Assembly: GCA_015067795.1 (NCBI GenBank)
Contig: SVLU01000002.1
Coordinates: 1-64,000 of the forward strand
Reading direction: 5' to 3'
Length of the DNA: 64,000 bases
From: Oscillospiraceae bacterium
Lineage (GTDB): Bacteria; Bacillota; Clostridia; Oscillospirales; Oscillospiraceae
Shown: in pieces, positions 51,885-61,753 of the stretch
Numbering within the stretch: position 1 is the stretch's first letter
How the letters are laid out: each line of letters starts with the position of its first letter
Notes under the pieces: model-generated
The model's input: only the letters and a program-made list of their open reading frames with translations
What the model was told of the DNA's origin: nothing
The model's database searches: none
Made by a program: the position numbers and the translations under genes

Positions 51885-53510
51885 ATGTTTTCAAATAATA
51901 TTACTACGCCTGAGGGCACAAGGGACAGACTGTTCAACGAGAGCAGAGCTCTCAGAAAAACAGAGGCTGCCTTCATCGGCGTTTTTCAGGAGTACGGATA
52001 CAGCGAAATAATCACTCCTGAGGTTGAGTATTACAATATGTTCGTCCAGACAGGTAATCCCTTGCCTGAGGACTCAATGGTAAAGATTACCGACAAGAGC
52101 GGCAGAATTTTAGTTATGCGTCCTGATAACACAACTCCAATCGCAAGAGTTGCGGCAACAAGACTCAAGGGTGTTGGTGTACAGAGGCTGTACTACAATC
52201 AGACAGTTTTTCGCTCCAGTTCAGCTCATCACGGTGCTGAGAGCGAGATACCACAGTGCGGTGTTGAGCTTATAGGTGCAGGCGGTCTGGAAGCTGATGC
52301 TGAAATGCTGGAGCTTGCAGTCAAGTCCCTGGGCTCAGTTGCAGGTGACAGCTTCCATATTGAAATTGGCCATGCAGGTCTTTTCAGAGCTGTTGCAGAA
52401 GAACTGGATGCAAGTGAACGCTCCATCGAACGCATAAGACGCTATATTGAGCGTAAAAAGTTTGCGGCTCTCAATGATTATCTTGCTAAGTATGAGGATC
52501 AGACTGCGGCAGTTGCCCTTGGCAGGCTCAGCCATCTTTTCGGCGGTGTTGAGGTGCTTGATGAAGCTGATAAGATCGTTACAGCACCAAAGGCAAAGGA
52601 TGCTCTCCGGTATCTCCACAAGCTGTACGAAATTCTCAGCCAAAAGGGTCTTGGTGAGTTTATCCACTTTGACCTGGGCATGGTAAATCAGATAGACTAC
52701 TACACAGGTGTAGTATTCAGAGGCTACGTTAAGGGCGCGGCTGCAAGCGTCCTTTCAGGCGGCAGATATGATAATCTTTTGGGTTGCTTTGGTGCTGATG
52801 CTCCCGCAACCGGCTTTGCTATCAACACCTCTGATGTTGAACAGTGCCTGAAAGCTGATAATAAAAGCGACAGAAACCGTCTGAGAATTGCCATCACAAA
52901 GGGCAGACTTCTTGATAAATCTGTTGATATGATGGAAAAGATGGGTCTTGACTGCGAAGAGGTCAGAAATCCCGGACGTAAGCTCATTGCCGGCATTAAT
53001 AATTATGACCTGGACGTTGTTATGTCCAAGGCACCTGATGTTATAACCTATGTTGAACACGGTGTCTGTGATATGGGTATCGTTGGCAAGGACACAATTC
53101 TTGAGGGTGATGGATCTTTCTACGAGGTTCTGAACTTAGGCTTCGGAAAGTGTCGTTTTATGCTTGCGGTAAAGGAAGGCTTTGACTTCTACGGCTCTTA
53201 TAAGAGTAGAACAGTTGCCTCCAAGTACCCGAATGTTGCCAAGAGATACTTTGCCGAAAAGGGTATGGACGTTTCTGTAATTAAGATCGAGGGTTCTGTT
53301 GAGCTTGCTCCTATTCTTAATCTTACCGACGGTATCGTTGACATTGTTGAAACAGGCTCCACTCTTAAGGCAAACGGTCTTGTACAGGTCGAAAAGCTTC
53401 ATGATGTAAGTGCGCGACTCATCGTCAATACAGCAAGCATGAAGCTGTACAAGGAACAGATACTTGATTTTATCCAGAGATGTGAGGATGTTATAAATGC
53501 TGGAAATTAA
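51885..53510 (+). CDS. hisG: HisZ-HisG fusion: ATP phosphoribosyltransferase
   Basis: One 541-residue chain joins the two parts of the first histidine enzyme. Residues 1 to about 325 are HisZ, the histidyl-tRNA synthetase-like regulatory subunit (start TTPEGTRDRLFNESRALRK, VMRPDNTTPIAR near 84). From about 331 to 541 it is the short HisG catalytic subunit (RIAITKGRLLDKSVDMMEKMGL, EHGVCDMGIVGKDTILE, DGIVDIVETGSTLKANGL). In most organisms these are separate proteins forming an octamer. The frame is open throughout with no stop near the junction, so a true fusion is likely. It opens the his operon and overlaps hisD by 14 nt. Confidence 0.93.
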   Translation: MFSNNITTPEGTRDRLFNESRALRKTEAAFIGVFQEYGYSEIITPEVEYYNMFVQTGNPLPEDSMVKITDKSGRILVMRPDNTTPIARVAATRLKGVGVQRLYYNQTVFRSSSAHHGAESEIPQCGVELIGAGGLEADAEMLELAVKSLGSVAGDSFHIEIGHAGLFRAVAEELDASERSIERIRRYIERKKFAALNDYLAKYEDQTAAVALGRLSHLFGGVEVLDEADKIVTAPKAKDALRYLHKLYEILSQKGLGEFIHFDLGMVNQIDYYTGVVFRGYVKGAAASVLSGGRYDNLLGCFGADAPATGFAINTSDVEQCLKADNKSDRNRLRIAITKGRLLDKSVDMMEKMGLDCEEVRNPGRKLIAGINNYDLDVVMSKAPDVITYVEHGVCDMGIVGKDTILEGDGSFYEVLNLGFGKCRFMLAVKEGFDFYGSYKSRTVASKYPNVAKRYFAEKGMDVSVIKIEGSVELAPILNLTDGIVDIVETGSTLKANGLVQVEKLHDVSARLIVNTASMKLYKEQILDFIQRCEDVINAGN

Positions 53511-54786
53511 GAAAGTAACTAAAGAAACTGTCGCACAGGTTCTTGAAGATATGAGAAGCCGTGCGGCAAATGCTAATGAAAAGATAGATAAGATTGTTGC
53601 TTCGGTCTTAGCCGATGTACAGGTAAGAGGTTATGAAGCAGTTAAGGAATATTCCCTGAGATTTGACGGTACAGAGCCTTATGAGATAACTAAGGAACAG
53701 CTCGAGAAGGCTGCGGAGGAATGTCCCCGTGACCTTTACAGGGCAATGGAACAGGCTGCAAAGAACATTTGGGACTACCAATCAAGACTCCTTCCTAAGT
53801 CCAGCAGTTGGACTATTGGTACAGGTAGTGTATTAGGTCAGGTAGTTCGTGGTCTTACAAGAGTTGGTATCTATGTACCCGGTGGCAGTGCGGCTTATCC
53901 ATCCTCCGTTCTTATGAATGCCATCCCTGCTAAGGTTGCAGGCGTTGAGGAGATAATCATGGTGACACCACCAACCGCAAACCTCAATAACGCAGTTATG
54001 GCAGCGGCACAGATTGCAGGTGTTGACCGTGTTATTGCAGTAGGCGGCTCTCAGGCTGTTGCTGCTCTCACATACGGTGCAGGTTTTATCCCAAAGGTAG
54101 ACAAGCTTGTGGGCCCAGGTAATGCATTCGTTGCTGCCGCAAAGCGTATGGCTTACGGCAAGCTGGATATTGACATGGTTGCAGGACCTTCCGAGGTTCT
54201 TGTAATTGCCGATGAGACTGCAAATCCTGAGTATGTGGCTGCTGATATGCTGAGCCAGGCTGAGCATGACGCTATGGCAAGCTCTGTTCTTGTAACCACA
54301 TCCTTTGACTTGGCTGAAAAAGTTCGTGAAGCTCTTATTCGTCAGGCTAATGCCCTCAGCCGAAATGAGATCATTTTTAAATCATTAAATGATTACGGTC
54401 AGCTTTTCGTGTGTGAAAGCATGGAAGAAGCCGCAGACCTTGCAAATGAAATTGCTCCTGAGCATCTTGAGATTATGACTGCACGCCCTGATGCTGTTCT
54501 TCCTATGATAAAGAACGCAGGTGCTGTGTTCATGGGCAAGAATTCTCCTGAACCGCTTGGCGATTACATGGCAGGTCCAAGCCACGTTCTGCCAACCTCC
54601 GGCACTGCGCGTTTCTTCTCTCCACTTAGTGTTGACAGCTTCTTAAAGAAGATGAGCATTATAAATTATAATGAACAGGATCTTTCTGATATCCATGAGG
54701 ATATAATCCGATTTGCAAATGCTGAGTATCTCACTGCTCACGCAAATTCCATCAAAGTTCGTTTTGCTGACGACGGAAAGGAATAA
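53497..54786 (+). CDS. hisD: Histidinol dehydrogenase
   Basis: The enzyme catalyses the last two oxidations to L-histidine. The 429-residue protein has the family signature region [29 protein letters not shown] near residue 230, the catalytic Glu/His in [10 protein letters not shown] near 320 and the zinc-site His residues such as AEHD and GPSHVLPT near 364. It starts inside the end of the HisZ-HisG gene, suggesting coupled translation. Confidence 0.97.
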   Translation: MLEIKKVTKETVAQVLEDMRSRAANANEKIDKIVASVLADVQVRGYEAVKEYSLRFDGTEPYEITKEQLEKAAEECPRDLYRAMEQAAKNIWDYQSRLLPKSSSWTIGTGSVLGQVVRGLTRVGIYVPGGSAAYPSSVLMNAIPAKVAGVEEIIMVTPPTANLNNAVMAAAQIAGVDRVIAVGGSQAVAALTYGAGFIPKVDKLVGPGNAFVAAAKRMAYGKLDIDMVAGPSEVLVIADETANPEYVAADMLSQAEHDAMASSVLVTTSFDLAEKVREALIRQANALSRNEIIFKSLNDYGQLFVCESMEEAADLANEIAPEHLEIMTARPDAVLPMIKNAGAVFMGKNSPEPLGDYMAGPSHVLPTSGTARFFSPLSVDSFLKKMSIINYNEQDLSDIHEDIIRFANAEYLTAHANSIKVRFADDGKE

Positions 54787-54790
54787 AACC

Positions 54791-55369
54791 ATGAGAATTT
54801 CTGAGATCAACCGTACAACAAAGGAAACGGATATTTCTCTTTCCATCTGCCTTGAAGGCGGTGAGGTTTCCGTTTCCACAGGTATTGGTTTCTTTGACCA
54901 TATGCTGACTGCAATGTTCTTTTACAGTGGTTTCGGTGCTAAGGTAACCGTAAAGGGCGATCTGTATGTAGACGGTCATCATACCGTTGAGGATACGGGT
55001 ATCGTTTTGGGTAAGTCTGTCCGTGAAGCTCTTGGCGACAAGAAGGGTATCAGACGTTTTGCCTCTGCCTATATCCCTATGGATGAAGCCCTCTGCTTTA
55101 CTGCTCTCGACTTCTCCGGCAGGGCATTCAATGTTTATGATGCTCCAATGCCTCAGGAGATGATAGGCAGCTACGAAGCCTGCCTTACCGAAGAATTTAT
55201 GCGTGCTTTTGCCGTTAACGCAGGTCTTACACTCCATCAGAAGTGCATTTACGGCTCCAATGCTCACCACATAACAGAGGCTCTGTTTAAATCTCTTGGT
55301 GTTGCGATGAAGGATGCGGTTGAAGTTGTTGATGATAAAGTAGTTTCTACAAAGGGAGCGCTTGAATAA
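54791..55369 (+). CDS. hisB: Imidazoleglycerol-phosphate dehydratase
   Basis: HisB forms imidazole acetol phosphate from imidazoleglycerol phosphate. The start at 54791 (MRISEINRTTKETDI) is chosen because GAAAGGAA lies just upstream; it gives 192 residues, the monofunctional length without the phosphatase domain of E. coli HisB. Metal-binding histidines are in GFFDHMLTAM, DGHHTVEDTGI and GSNAHHITEALFK. Stop overlaps the hisH start. Confidence 0.97.
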   Translation: MRISEINRTTKETDISLSICLEGGEVSVSTGIGFFDHMLTAMFFYSGFGAKVTVKGDLYVDGHHTVEDTGIVLGKSVREALGDKKGIRRFASAYIPMDEALCFTALDFSGRAFNVYDAPMPQEMIGSYEACLTEEFMRAFAVNAGLTLHQKCIYGSNAHHITEALFKSLGVAMKDAVEVVDDKVVSTKGALE

Positions 55370-55971
55370 TGGGAAGAACAGCGGTTATTGATTACGGTGC
55401 AGGCAATCTTATGAGCGTTACAAATGCTCTAAGATACCTGGGCGAAGAATGGATCATCACATCCGATAAAAGTGAAATTGAAAAGAGCGACAGAGTAATA
55501 CTTCCCGGTGTGGGTGCGTTTCCTGCCGCTATGAGATACCTTCGTGAAAAAGGCTTTGAGTCCTTTGTGAAGGAGCAGGCTGAAAAAAAACCTCTTTTAG
55601 GTATTTGCCTTGGTATGCAGATGCTGTTTGAAGAGAGTGACGAGATAGAACTCACAACAGGTCTTGGTCTTATACCCGGCAGAATTCAGCGTGTTCCAAC
55701 TGAGCTTAAGCTTCCGCATATCGGTTGGAACAGTCTTAAGTTCAATAATCCATGTCCGCTTCTCAAGGGCGTTGACGAGGGTGCATACGTTTACTTTGTT
55801 CATACCTTCTGTGCTATGACAAAGTACCCTGAAAATCTTATTGCAAGTGCCGATTACGGTGCAGAGGTTGCCGCAATCGTTTCAAGCGGCAATGTATTCG
55901 GCTGTCAGTTCCATCCTGAAAAATCAGGTGAAGCCGGACTTGCCATACTGAAAAATTTCTGCACACTTTAG
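55369..55971 (+). CDS. hisH: Imidazole glycerol phosphate synthase glutaminase subunit
   Basis: This type I glutamine amidotransferase supplies ammonia to HisF. The 200-residue chain has the nucleophile Cys in LGICLGMQMLF near residue 80 and the catalytic His and Glu in GCQFHPEKS near 180. It overlaps hisB by one nucleotide (TAATG) and precedes hisA by 21 nt. Confidence 0.97.
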   Translation: MGRTAVIDYGAGNLMSVTNALRYLGEEWIITSDKSEIEKSDRVILPGVGAFPAAMRYLREKGFESFVKEQAEKKPLLGICLGMQMLFEESDEIELTTGLGLIPGRIQRVPTELKLPHIGWNSLKFNNPCPLLKGVDEGAYVYFVHTFCAMTKYPENLIASADYGAEVAAIVSSGNVFGCQFHPEKSGEAGLAILKNFCTL

Positions 55972-55992
55972 TTTTGAAAGGACATCAAAAGC

Positions 55993-56727
55993 ATGAGAAT
56001 TTTGCCTGCTATTGATTTAAAAGACGGAAAATGCGTCAGACTCTTCAAAGGTGATTTCAGCACGGTTCATCAGGTATCCGAAGACCCTGTTGAAACAGCA
56101 AAAATCTTTGAAGCTGCGGGTGCACAACTTATACATATGGTAGATCTTGACGGTGCTCTTGACGGCAAGCGTAAAAATGGAGAGCTTGTTAAGCGTGTTG
56201 CAGGTTCAACAACAGCAAGAATCGAGCTTGGCGGCGGTATTAGAAATATGGATGATATCCGTGCTGCTGATGAGCTGGGTGTATGGCGTTTTATCATCGG
56301 CTCTGCAGCTGTAAGTAATCCTGAATTCGTTGCAGAAGCCGTTAAGGAATACGGTGAGCGTATCGCTGTGGGTATTGATGCCCGTAACGGCTATGTAAGC
56401 ACTCACGGCTGGGTCAAGGATTCAGGTATCAGTGCCATAGACTTTGCACGACAGATGGAGGCTCTCGGTGTTAAGACTATCATCTTTACCGACATTGACA
56501 CAGATGGTACATTACAGGGACCGCCAATCGAAAAGCTCAAGGCTTTAAGAGAAGCTGTAAGCTGTGAGATAATCGCAAGCGGTGGTGTAGCTGTTCTTGA
56601 CGACATTAAGGCACTTCGTGAGCTTGGTGCTGACGGTGCGATCATTGGCAAGGCATATTATGCCGGAACAATAGACCTTGAAGAAGCTGTAAAGGAGGCT
56701 GGAGACCAGTGCTGGCCAAAAGAATAA
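55993..56727 (+). CDS. hisA: Phosphoribosyl-formimino-AICAR phosphate isomerase
   Basis: The (beta-alpha)8-barrel enzyme of 244 residues isomerises ProFAR to PRFAR. The catalytic Asp8 lies in [11 protein letters not shown] and the second Asp in [10 protein letters not shown] near residue 168. The phosphate site GGI-R and SGGVAVL are kept. It overlaps hisF by 19 nt and is preceded by GAAAGGA. Confidence 0.97.
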   Translation: MRILPAIDLKDGKCVRLFKGDFSTVHQVSEDPVETAKIFEAAGAQLIHMVDLDGALDGKRKNGELVKRVAGSTTARIELGGGIRNMDDIRAADELGVWRFIIGSAAVSNPEFVAEAVKEYGERIAVGIDARNGYVSTHGWVKDSGISAIDFARQMEALGVKTIIFTDIDTDGTLQGPPIEKLKALREAVSCEIIASGGVAVLDDIKALRELGADGAIIGKAYYAGTIDLEEAVKEAGDQCWPKE

Positions 56728-57467
56728 TCCCATGTCTCGACGTTCGTGATGGTCGAGTTGTAAAGGGCGTAAATTTTGTAAATATCAGAGATGCAGGCGA
56801 CCCTGTTGAACTGGCAAAGTATTACAGCGACCAGGGTGCTGATGAAATAGTTTTCCTTGATATTACCGCAACCCATGAGGGCAGAGCTACCGTTGTTGAT
56901 GTGGTTCGCCGTACAGCGGAGCAGGTTTTCGTTCCGCTTACAGTTGGCGGCGGTATCGGCAGTGTTGAGGATTTTGGACAGCTTCTGAGGGCAGGTGCTG
57001 ACAAGATATCCGTTAACTCTGCCGCTGTCAGAGATAAGACTCTCATTTCCAGAGCCGCTGACAAGTTCGGCAGTCAGTGCGTTGTTGTGGCCATTGATGC
57101 CAAGACAAGACCTGACGGCACATTTGAGGTTGTAATTAACGGCGGTCGTATCTGGACCGGTATTGATGCGGTTGAATGGGCTAAAGAGGTAGAAGCTCTT
57201 GGTGCAGGTGAAATTCTTCTCACATCAATGGACGGTGACGGCACAAAGGCAGGCTTTGACCTTCCAATGACCAAGGCTGTTGCCGATGCTGTAAATATTC
57301 CTGTAATCGCCTCAGGCGGCTGTGGCTGTCTTGAGCATTTTGCAGAGGTCTTTGAAAAGACCGGCTGTGATGCTGCTCTTGCCGCAAGTCTGTTCCACTT
57401 CGGTGAACTGACCGTTCCACAGGTCAAGGAATACCTTGAAGGACAGGGAATACCTGTCAGAAAGTGA
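56709..57467 (+). CDS. hisF: Imidazole glycerol phosphate synthase cyclase subunit
   Basis: HisF closes the imidazole ring using ammonia from HisH and releases AICAR. The 252-residue barrel has the catalytic Asp in [14 protein letters not shown] and VVVAIDAK near residue 130, plus [11 protein letters not shown]. The start is GTG within the end of hisA (ribosome site GGAGAC inside hisA), so both are translationally linked. Confidence 0.96.
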   Translation: MLAKRIIPCLDVRDGRVVKGVNFVNIRDAGDPVELAKYYSDQGADEIVFLDITATHEGRATVVDVVRRTAEQVFVPLTVGGGIGSVEDFGQLLRAGADKISVNSAAVRDKTLISRAADKFGSQCVVVAIDAKTRPDGTFEVVINGGRIWTGIDAVEWAKEVEALGAGEILLTSMDGDGTKAGFDLPMTKAVADAVNIPVIASGGCGCLEHFAEVFEKTGCDAALAASLFHFGELTVPQVKEYLEGQGIPVRK

Positions 57468-57476
57468 TGGTGGAGC

Positions 57477-57791
57477 ATGGATATTAAAGACCTCTTTAAG
57501 AAATCTGAGCTTATTCCTGTTATTATCCAGGACAGCGAAACCCTTGAGGTTTTGATGCTTGGTTTTACCAATGAGGATGCCGTCAGACTTACCATTGAAA
57601 CCAAAACAGCATGGTTTTGGAGCAGAAGCCGTGAAAAGCTCTGGAACAAGGGCGAATCATCCGGCAATTTCCTCCATGTGGTGGATATGAAAACGGACTG
57701 CGATACGGACACTCTTCTGTATTTCTGCAAGCCTGATGGACCAACCTGTCACACAGGTAACAGAACCTGCTTTTTCCGTGATCTCGTTTGA
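57477..57791 (+). CDS. hisI: Phosphoribosyl-AMP cyclohydrolase
   Basis: This opens the adenine ring of PR-AMP in step three. The 104-residue protein has the zinc and magnesium ligands in [11 protein letters not shown] near residue 80 and CHTGNRTCF at the end, with [14 protein letters not shown] before. Step two, the pyrophosphohydrolase, is in the separate next gene, unlike the E. coli HisI/HisE fusion. Confidence 0.95.
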   Translation: MDIKDLFKKSELIPVIIQDSETLEVLMLGFTNEDAVRLTIETKTAWFWSRSREKLWNKGESSGNFLHVVDMKTDCDTDTLLYFCKPDGPTCHTGNRTCFFRDLV

Positions 57792-57806
57792 AAGGAAACT
57801 TTACTA

Positions 57807-58133
57807 ATGAATAACGTACTTGAAACTCTGTACAATGTTGTACTGGACAGAAAGGCAAACCCTCAGGAGGGTTCCTACACCTGCTATCTTTTTGATAAGG
57901 GTCTTGATAAAATTCTGAAGAAAATCGGTGAAGAATGCAGCGAAACAATCATTGCCGCAAAAAACAGCGACAAGAGTGAAACCGTTTACGAAATCTCCGA
58001 CCTTATATATCACCTTATGGTCATGATGGTAAATGAAGGTATTGAGCTTAATGACGTTATGGCTGAACTGGATTCCAGAGCTCAGAAGATCGGTAATCTT
58101 AAGCAGATGCGTGTTACCGACAAAAACACCTGA
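57807..58133 (+). CDS. hisE: Phosphoribosyl-ATP pyrophosphohydrolase
   Basis: HisE removes pyrophosphate from PR-ATP. This all-alpha 108-residue protein has the MazG-like metal motif KIGEECSETIIAAKN near residue 35 and EISDLIYHLMVMM near 58. GAAAGGAAA stands before the start. It is the last recognisable his gene; hisC and a histidinol-phosphate phosphatase are not in this cluster and must lie elsewhere. Confidence 0.95.
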   Translation: MNNVLETLYNVVLDRKANPQEGSYTCYLFDKGLDKILKKIGEECSETIIAAKNSDKSETVYEISDLIYHLMVMMVNEGIELNDVMAELDSRAQKIGNLKQMRVTDKNT

Positions 58134-58173
58134 TTAAATGCATAATGCAAAATGCAGAATTTGGAGGCAGACC

Positions 58174-59322
58174 ATGACTCGCAGACTTTATTTTGAAAAC
58201 AGCTTCATCAAGGAGTTTACCGCAACAGTCATTTCCTGTGAAGAGGCTGAAAAGGGCTATATTATCGTTTTGGATAAGACTGCGTTCTTTCCCGAGGGCG
58301 GTGGTCAGAAGCCTGACACAGGCTTTATTGACGCTGTGAGGGTAAATGACGTTCAGGAAAAGGGCGATACTATCTATCATTATACCGATCAGCCTGTTAA
58401 TGCAGGTGAATGCTGTGTATGTAAGATTGACTGGGATCAGCGTTTTCGCAGAATGCAGAACCACTCAGGTGAGCATATTGTTTCAGGCATTGTTCACGGC
58501 AAATACGGCTATAACAATGTGGGCTTCCATATGGGTGCTGAGGATATAACCATCGACTTTGACGGTTATCTTGACCGTGAACAGCTTATGGAGGTTGAAG
58601 CGATAGCGAATATGGCAGTAGCTGAGAATACTCAAATAACTGCGTTTTATCCTGAACCTGAAGAACTTAAGAATATCGACTACCGCAGTAAGCTTGACCT
58701 TACTGAAAATGTACGTCTTGTAAATATCGAAGGCTACGACCTGTGTGCCTGCTGTGCTCCTCATGTGAACACAACTGCTCAGGTTGGTCTTGTTCGCATT
58801 TTTGAGAGCATCCGCCATAAGGAGGGTATCAGAGTTCATATGCTCTGCGGTCTTGACGCTGTTGATGATTATCGTGAAAAGAGCCGTAATGCTGAGGCCA
58901 TTTCCAAAATGCTTTCCGCACCTCAGAATGATACAGCACTTGCCGTTGAACGCTTAAAGGCTGAAAAGGAAGCAGCGTTTGCTGAAATCAACCGTCTTAA
59001 AAAGGCTCAGGAAAATGCGGAGATCAAGAAGCTTAGAGAAACAGAGGGCAATATCTGCGTATTTACAGAGTCCTTTGAAGCTGACCAGCTCAGAAGCATT
59101 GTAAATGCCGGTATGGCACTTTGCGGCGGTATATGTGCCGCATTCTCTGGTAACGATAAGGACGGCTGGAAGTATATCATGGGCAGTTCATCTATCGACA
59201 TGGGCAAGGAAGCGAGAACTATCAACTCTGTGCTCAGAGGCAGAGGCGGCGGCAGAGGCTCTATGATTCAGGGAAGTATGCAGGCAGGCGAAGCGGAGAT
59301 TAAAGAATACTTCAGGGTATGA
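58174..59322 (+). CDS. Alanyl-tRNA editing protein (AlaX-L type)
   Basis: This trans-editing enzyme hydrolyses mischarged Ser- or Gly-tRNA-Ala. The 382-residue protein (ATG at 58174, GGAGG upstream) has the AlaRS-like editing core with zinc ligands in NHSGEHIVSG near residue 92 and CACCAPH near 190, then a coiled-coil region rich in Ala/Glu/Lys and a C-terminal DHHA1 domain with RGGGRGSMIQGSM. It lies 40 nt after hisE, and its stop overlaps the next start by 4 nt. Link to histidine synthesis is probably only transcriptional. Confidence 0.9.
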   Translation: MTRRLYFENSFIKEFTATVISCEEAEKGYIIVLDKTAFFPEGGGQKPDTGFIDAVRVNDVQEKGDTIYHYTDQPVNAGECCVCKIDWDQRFRRMQNHSGEHIVSGIVHGKYGYNNVGFHMGAEDITIDFDGYLDREQLMEVEAIANMAVAENTQITAFYPEPEELKNIDYRSKLDLTENVRLVNIEGYDLCACCAPHVNTTAQVGLVRIFESIRHKEGIRVHMLCGLDAVDDYREKSRNAEAISKMLSAPQNDTALAVERLKAEKEAAFAEINRLKKAQENAEIKKLRETEGNICVFTESFEADQLRSIVNAGMALCGGICAAFSGNDKDGWKYIMGSSSIDMGKEARTINSVLRGRGGGRGSMIQGSMQAGEAEIKEYFRV

Positions 59323-59954
59323 GTACCGCTTATATATCCGTCAGAGCGTATGACGAGCTGAAACGCTGGCTTTCGGCAAAAGGGTATGTACTCAAAGAAT
59401 TTCCCGAAGGCGATTTGCCTTATCCTGCCATAAGCTCTCATCCTGATATTTATATCTCTGATACCAAAAACGGTCTTATCAGACAGTATGAGATAAGCGG
59501 GAATTATCCCGACTATCTTGGATTTAACGGTGTTTTTCTGGATAAGTATTTTATCCACAACCTGAAATACACTTCACCCACGCTTATTAGCCAAGCAGAG
59601 AACATGGGTCTGACGCTCGTAAACGTCAGACAAGGTTATACCAAATGCTCCTGCGTTGTAGTGGATGGCAGTTCAATTATTACCGCTGACAAGGGTATAA
59701 TATCTGCTTTAAGTGCTTGTCCGGATATTGATGTTCTCGGTATAAGTGAAGGTCATGTGCTTTTGGATGGATTTGAGTACGGCTTTATCGGCGGAGCTTC
59801 CGGGAGGGTTGGGAATTCTATTGTTTTTAACGGTGATATTAAAACCCATCCTGATTGTGATGCTATAAAGGCTTTTATCGAGGGCAGGGGACTTGAGGTT
59901 GTAAGCTTTCCCGGTCTTAAGCTCTATGATATAGGAACTATATTCACAGAATAA
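59319..59954 (+). CDS. GME-fold-like hypothetical protein (DUF6873-like)
   Basis: This 211-residue soluble protein looks like the DUF6873 family with a guanidino-group-modifying enzyme (GME) fold, known from Clostridia but without a proven reaction. Repeated strands such as VNVRQGYTKCSCVVVDGSSIITADKG and GHVLLDGFEYGFIGGASGR, the second being glycine rich, are typical of GME propellers. It overlaps the editing protein gene by ATGA, so translation is coupled, and a terminator follows. Family assignment is from memory of the pattern and moderate. Confidence 0.6.
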   Translation: MSTAYISVRAYDELKRWLSAKGYVLKEFPEGDLPYPAISSHPDIYISDTKNGLIRQYEISGNYPDYLGFNGVFLDKYFIHNLKYTSPTLISQAENMGLTLVNVRQGYTKCSCVVVDGSSIITADKGIISALSACPDIDVLGISEGHVLLDGFEYGFIGGASGRVGNSIVFNGDIKTHPDCDAIKAFIEGRGLEVVSFPGLKLYDIGTIFTE

Positions 59955-59991
59955 AAAACCTTAGTTTCTTTTTCCGAAACTAAGGTTTTGT
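59954..59991 (+). terminator. Terminator of the his-alaX-GME unit
   Basis: AAAACCTTAGTTTC and GAAACTAAGGTTTT form a 14-bp stem with T-rich flanks; it also suits the convergent DegV gene. Confidence 0.9.
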
Positions 59992-60008
59992 TATATTTAG
60001 CTTTATGA

Positions 60009-60854
60009 TCACTTGCGATAGAAAAGAATACCAAGGCAATTTGGACCGCAATGGTTAGCGATTGTGCAACCTGCGGAGGTGATAAGTACCTCTTCAAAGC
60101 TACCGTATTTCTTAACGGCTTCTTCAGCACACTTAACGAGTTCAGGATTTGTTTCTGCGGTGTGGGTGATGAAGATACGGCGATAGTCAATATCATCTCT
60201 GCCTGTGAGTCTGTCTGCTATATACATTTCTACGCATTTATTCAGAGTGCCACGGTACTTCTTGCCAACCTGCATCTTGCCGTCGATAACCTCGATACAT
60301 GGCTTAAGCTTCAGCAGATTAGCACCGAGAGCAACGATGCTGGAGCAGCGACCGCCCTTCTGGAGGTAGAGGAGAGTATCCAGAACAAAGCTTGCTTCAA
60401 CCTTCTTAACTGCATCCTCAAGGAATTTAACGATTTCTTCAGCGGATTTGCCCTCACGAGCCATAATAGCGGCATCAAGAACGATGTGACCACTGCCGGT
60501 AGATAGATTAAGGGAGTCAACAACGTAAACATTATCAAATTCCTCAGCTGCAATCTTTGCGTTTTGATGGCAGGCAGAAAGGCTGGAAGAAAGATTTACA
60601 TGGATAACAGCATCGTAATCCTTGGCATACTTTGCGAATATTTCGCCGTATAATGCGGCGTTTACTGCGGATGTATGGCAGATTTTGCCTGTACTTGCAA
60701 CGTGGTCAAATATCTGCTGAGGATTTATCTCAATTAGATCCATGAACGGCTTGTCATCCATAACAACGTAGAGAGGAATAATTTCTACATCATATTTCTT
60801 CGCAAGAGCTTCACCTATATCACAGGTGCTGTCTGCTGTAATTTTAATTCTCAT
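60009..60854 (-). CDS. DegV family fatty-acid-binding protein
   Basis: DegV (FakB-type) proteins bind a fatty acid and, in some species, present it to the FakA kinase. The start at 60854 (MRIKITADSTCDIGEALAKKYD) has GGAG upstream and gives 281 residues, the normal length. It has the ADSTCD nucleotide-site motif, CHTSAVN near residue 66, and the core LNLSTGSGHIVLDAA near 122. It is a single gene ending in a bidirectional terminator. No FakA gene is in view. Confidence 0.92.
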   Translation of the reverse strand: MRIKITADSTCDIGEALAKKYDVEIIPLYVVMDDKPFMDLIEINPQQIFDHVASTGKICHTSAVNAALYGEIFAKYAKDYDAVIHVNLSSSLSACHQNAKIAAEEFDNVYVVDSLNLSTGSGHIVLDAAIMAREGKSAEEIVKFLEDAVKKVEASFVLDTLLYLQKGGRCSSIVALGANLLKLKPCIEVIDGKMQVGKKYRGTLNKCVEMYIADRLTGRDDIDYRRIFITHTAETNPELVKCAEEAVKKYGSFEEVLITSAGCTIANHCGPNCLGILFYRK

Positions 60855-60946
60855 ATCATAATCTCCATATTTTAAAATTATGTAATTATACTTAAAGCTG
60901 AAAGCAATTATAACAACAAAGCAATAGTTTTGCAACAGTCAAGAGA

Positions 60947-60974
60947 AACGCACCATAATGGGATATGGTGCGTT
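60947..60974 (-). terminator. Terminator of the zinc-ribbon membrane gene
   Basis: AACGCACCATA and TATGGTGCGTT form an 11-bp stem. On the minus strand TTCTCTTG follows. Confidence 0.75.
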
Positions 60975-60979
60975 AAGCT

Positions 60980-61753
60980 TTATATCTCGTCAACAGAGGT
61001 TGTATTACCAATCTTTCCCGCAAGAAATGCGGAGATAAAAATGCTGATGACAGAAACAAGAGTACCGAAAGAGAAATTAACAAATAACATAATAAGTGCA
61101 AATATTCCGATGATGATAAGCCATGCTGCAGTACCCTTGAGCTTTCTGAGGTGGTTTGTGCCGGTTTTAAAGGAATCTATTATGGATTTAGTCGCCTTGC
61201 TGATGCATCCGAAGAAGAAAATATTCACAATGGCAAGAAGCACATCAATGACTATTGCAAGAACACCGATAACTAAAACTGAGTCGGAAATAAGTGCGAA
61301 TGTATCGCTCATTCCGGGATAGAGAAGTTCGGCATAGGAGACAAAGCTGCTGACGAAGGAAGGAACAGCCACGAGGATAATCGCAAGCACAAGGAGAACA
61401 GCAATAACGATCCACATGAGAACTCTCAATATGGTGATAAGAACAGAAGTAAATCTAATACCAAAAAGAGACATTCCCTGTTTGGAGGAACAAGCCGCAA
61501 AATATGTTACCCAAAGAGAAATGGGAATAAGGGCTTTGAAAATGCTAAACCACAGGTTATCGCTTTCAAGCATTGATAACAATACAGATGCACTTGATAG
61601 AACACATAACAAAAGCATCAGAAATGAACGGAAATTTGATTTCAAAGAATCTATAAACCTGTCGGTAAGGTCCAGGGTCTTATAACCGCCGCAGACAGGA
61701 CATTCCTGAGTTACCGGGTCAAGGGGCTGACCGCAGTATGTACAAAATCGCAT
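60980..61753 (-). CDS. Zinc-ribbon membrane protein
   Basis: The 257-residue protein opens with a zinc ribbon (CTYCGQPLDPVTQECPVCGG, four Cys within residues 4-22), then about six hydrophobic helices from residue 38 on. No catalytic motif is visible. Such zinc-ribbon plus membrane proteins are common in Clostridia and mostly uncharacterised. GAAAGGAATGAG gives the ribosome site. It is a single gene flanked by a terminator and by the divergent radical SAM gene. Confidence 0.65.
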   Translation of the reverse strand: MRFCTYCGQPLDPVTQECPVCGGYKTLDLTDRFIDSLKSNFRSFLMLLLCVLSSASVLLSMLESDNLWFSIFKALIPISLWVTYFAACSSKQGMSLFGIRFTSVLITILRVLMWIVIAVLLVLAIILVAVPSFVSSFVSYAELLYPGMSDTFALISDSVLVIGVLAIVIDVLLAIVNIFFFGCISKATKSIIDSFKTGTNHLRKLKGTAAWLIIIGIFALIMLFVNFSFGTLVSVISIFISAFLAGKIGNTTSVDEI

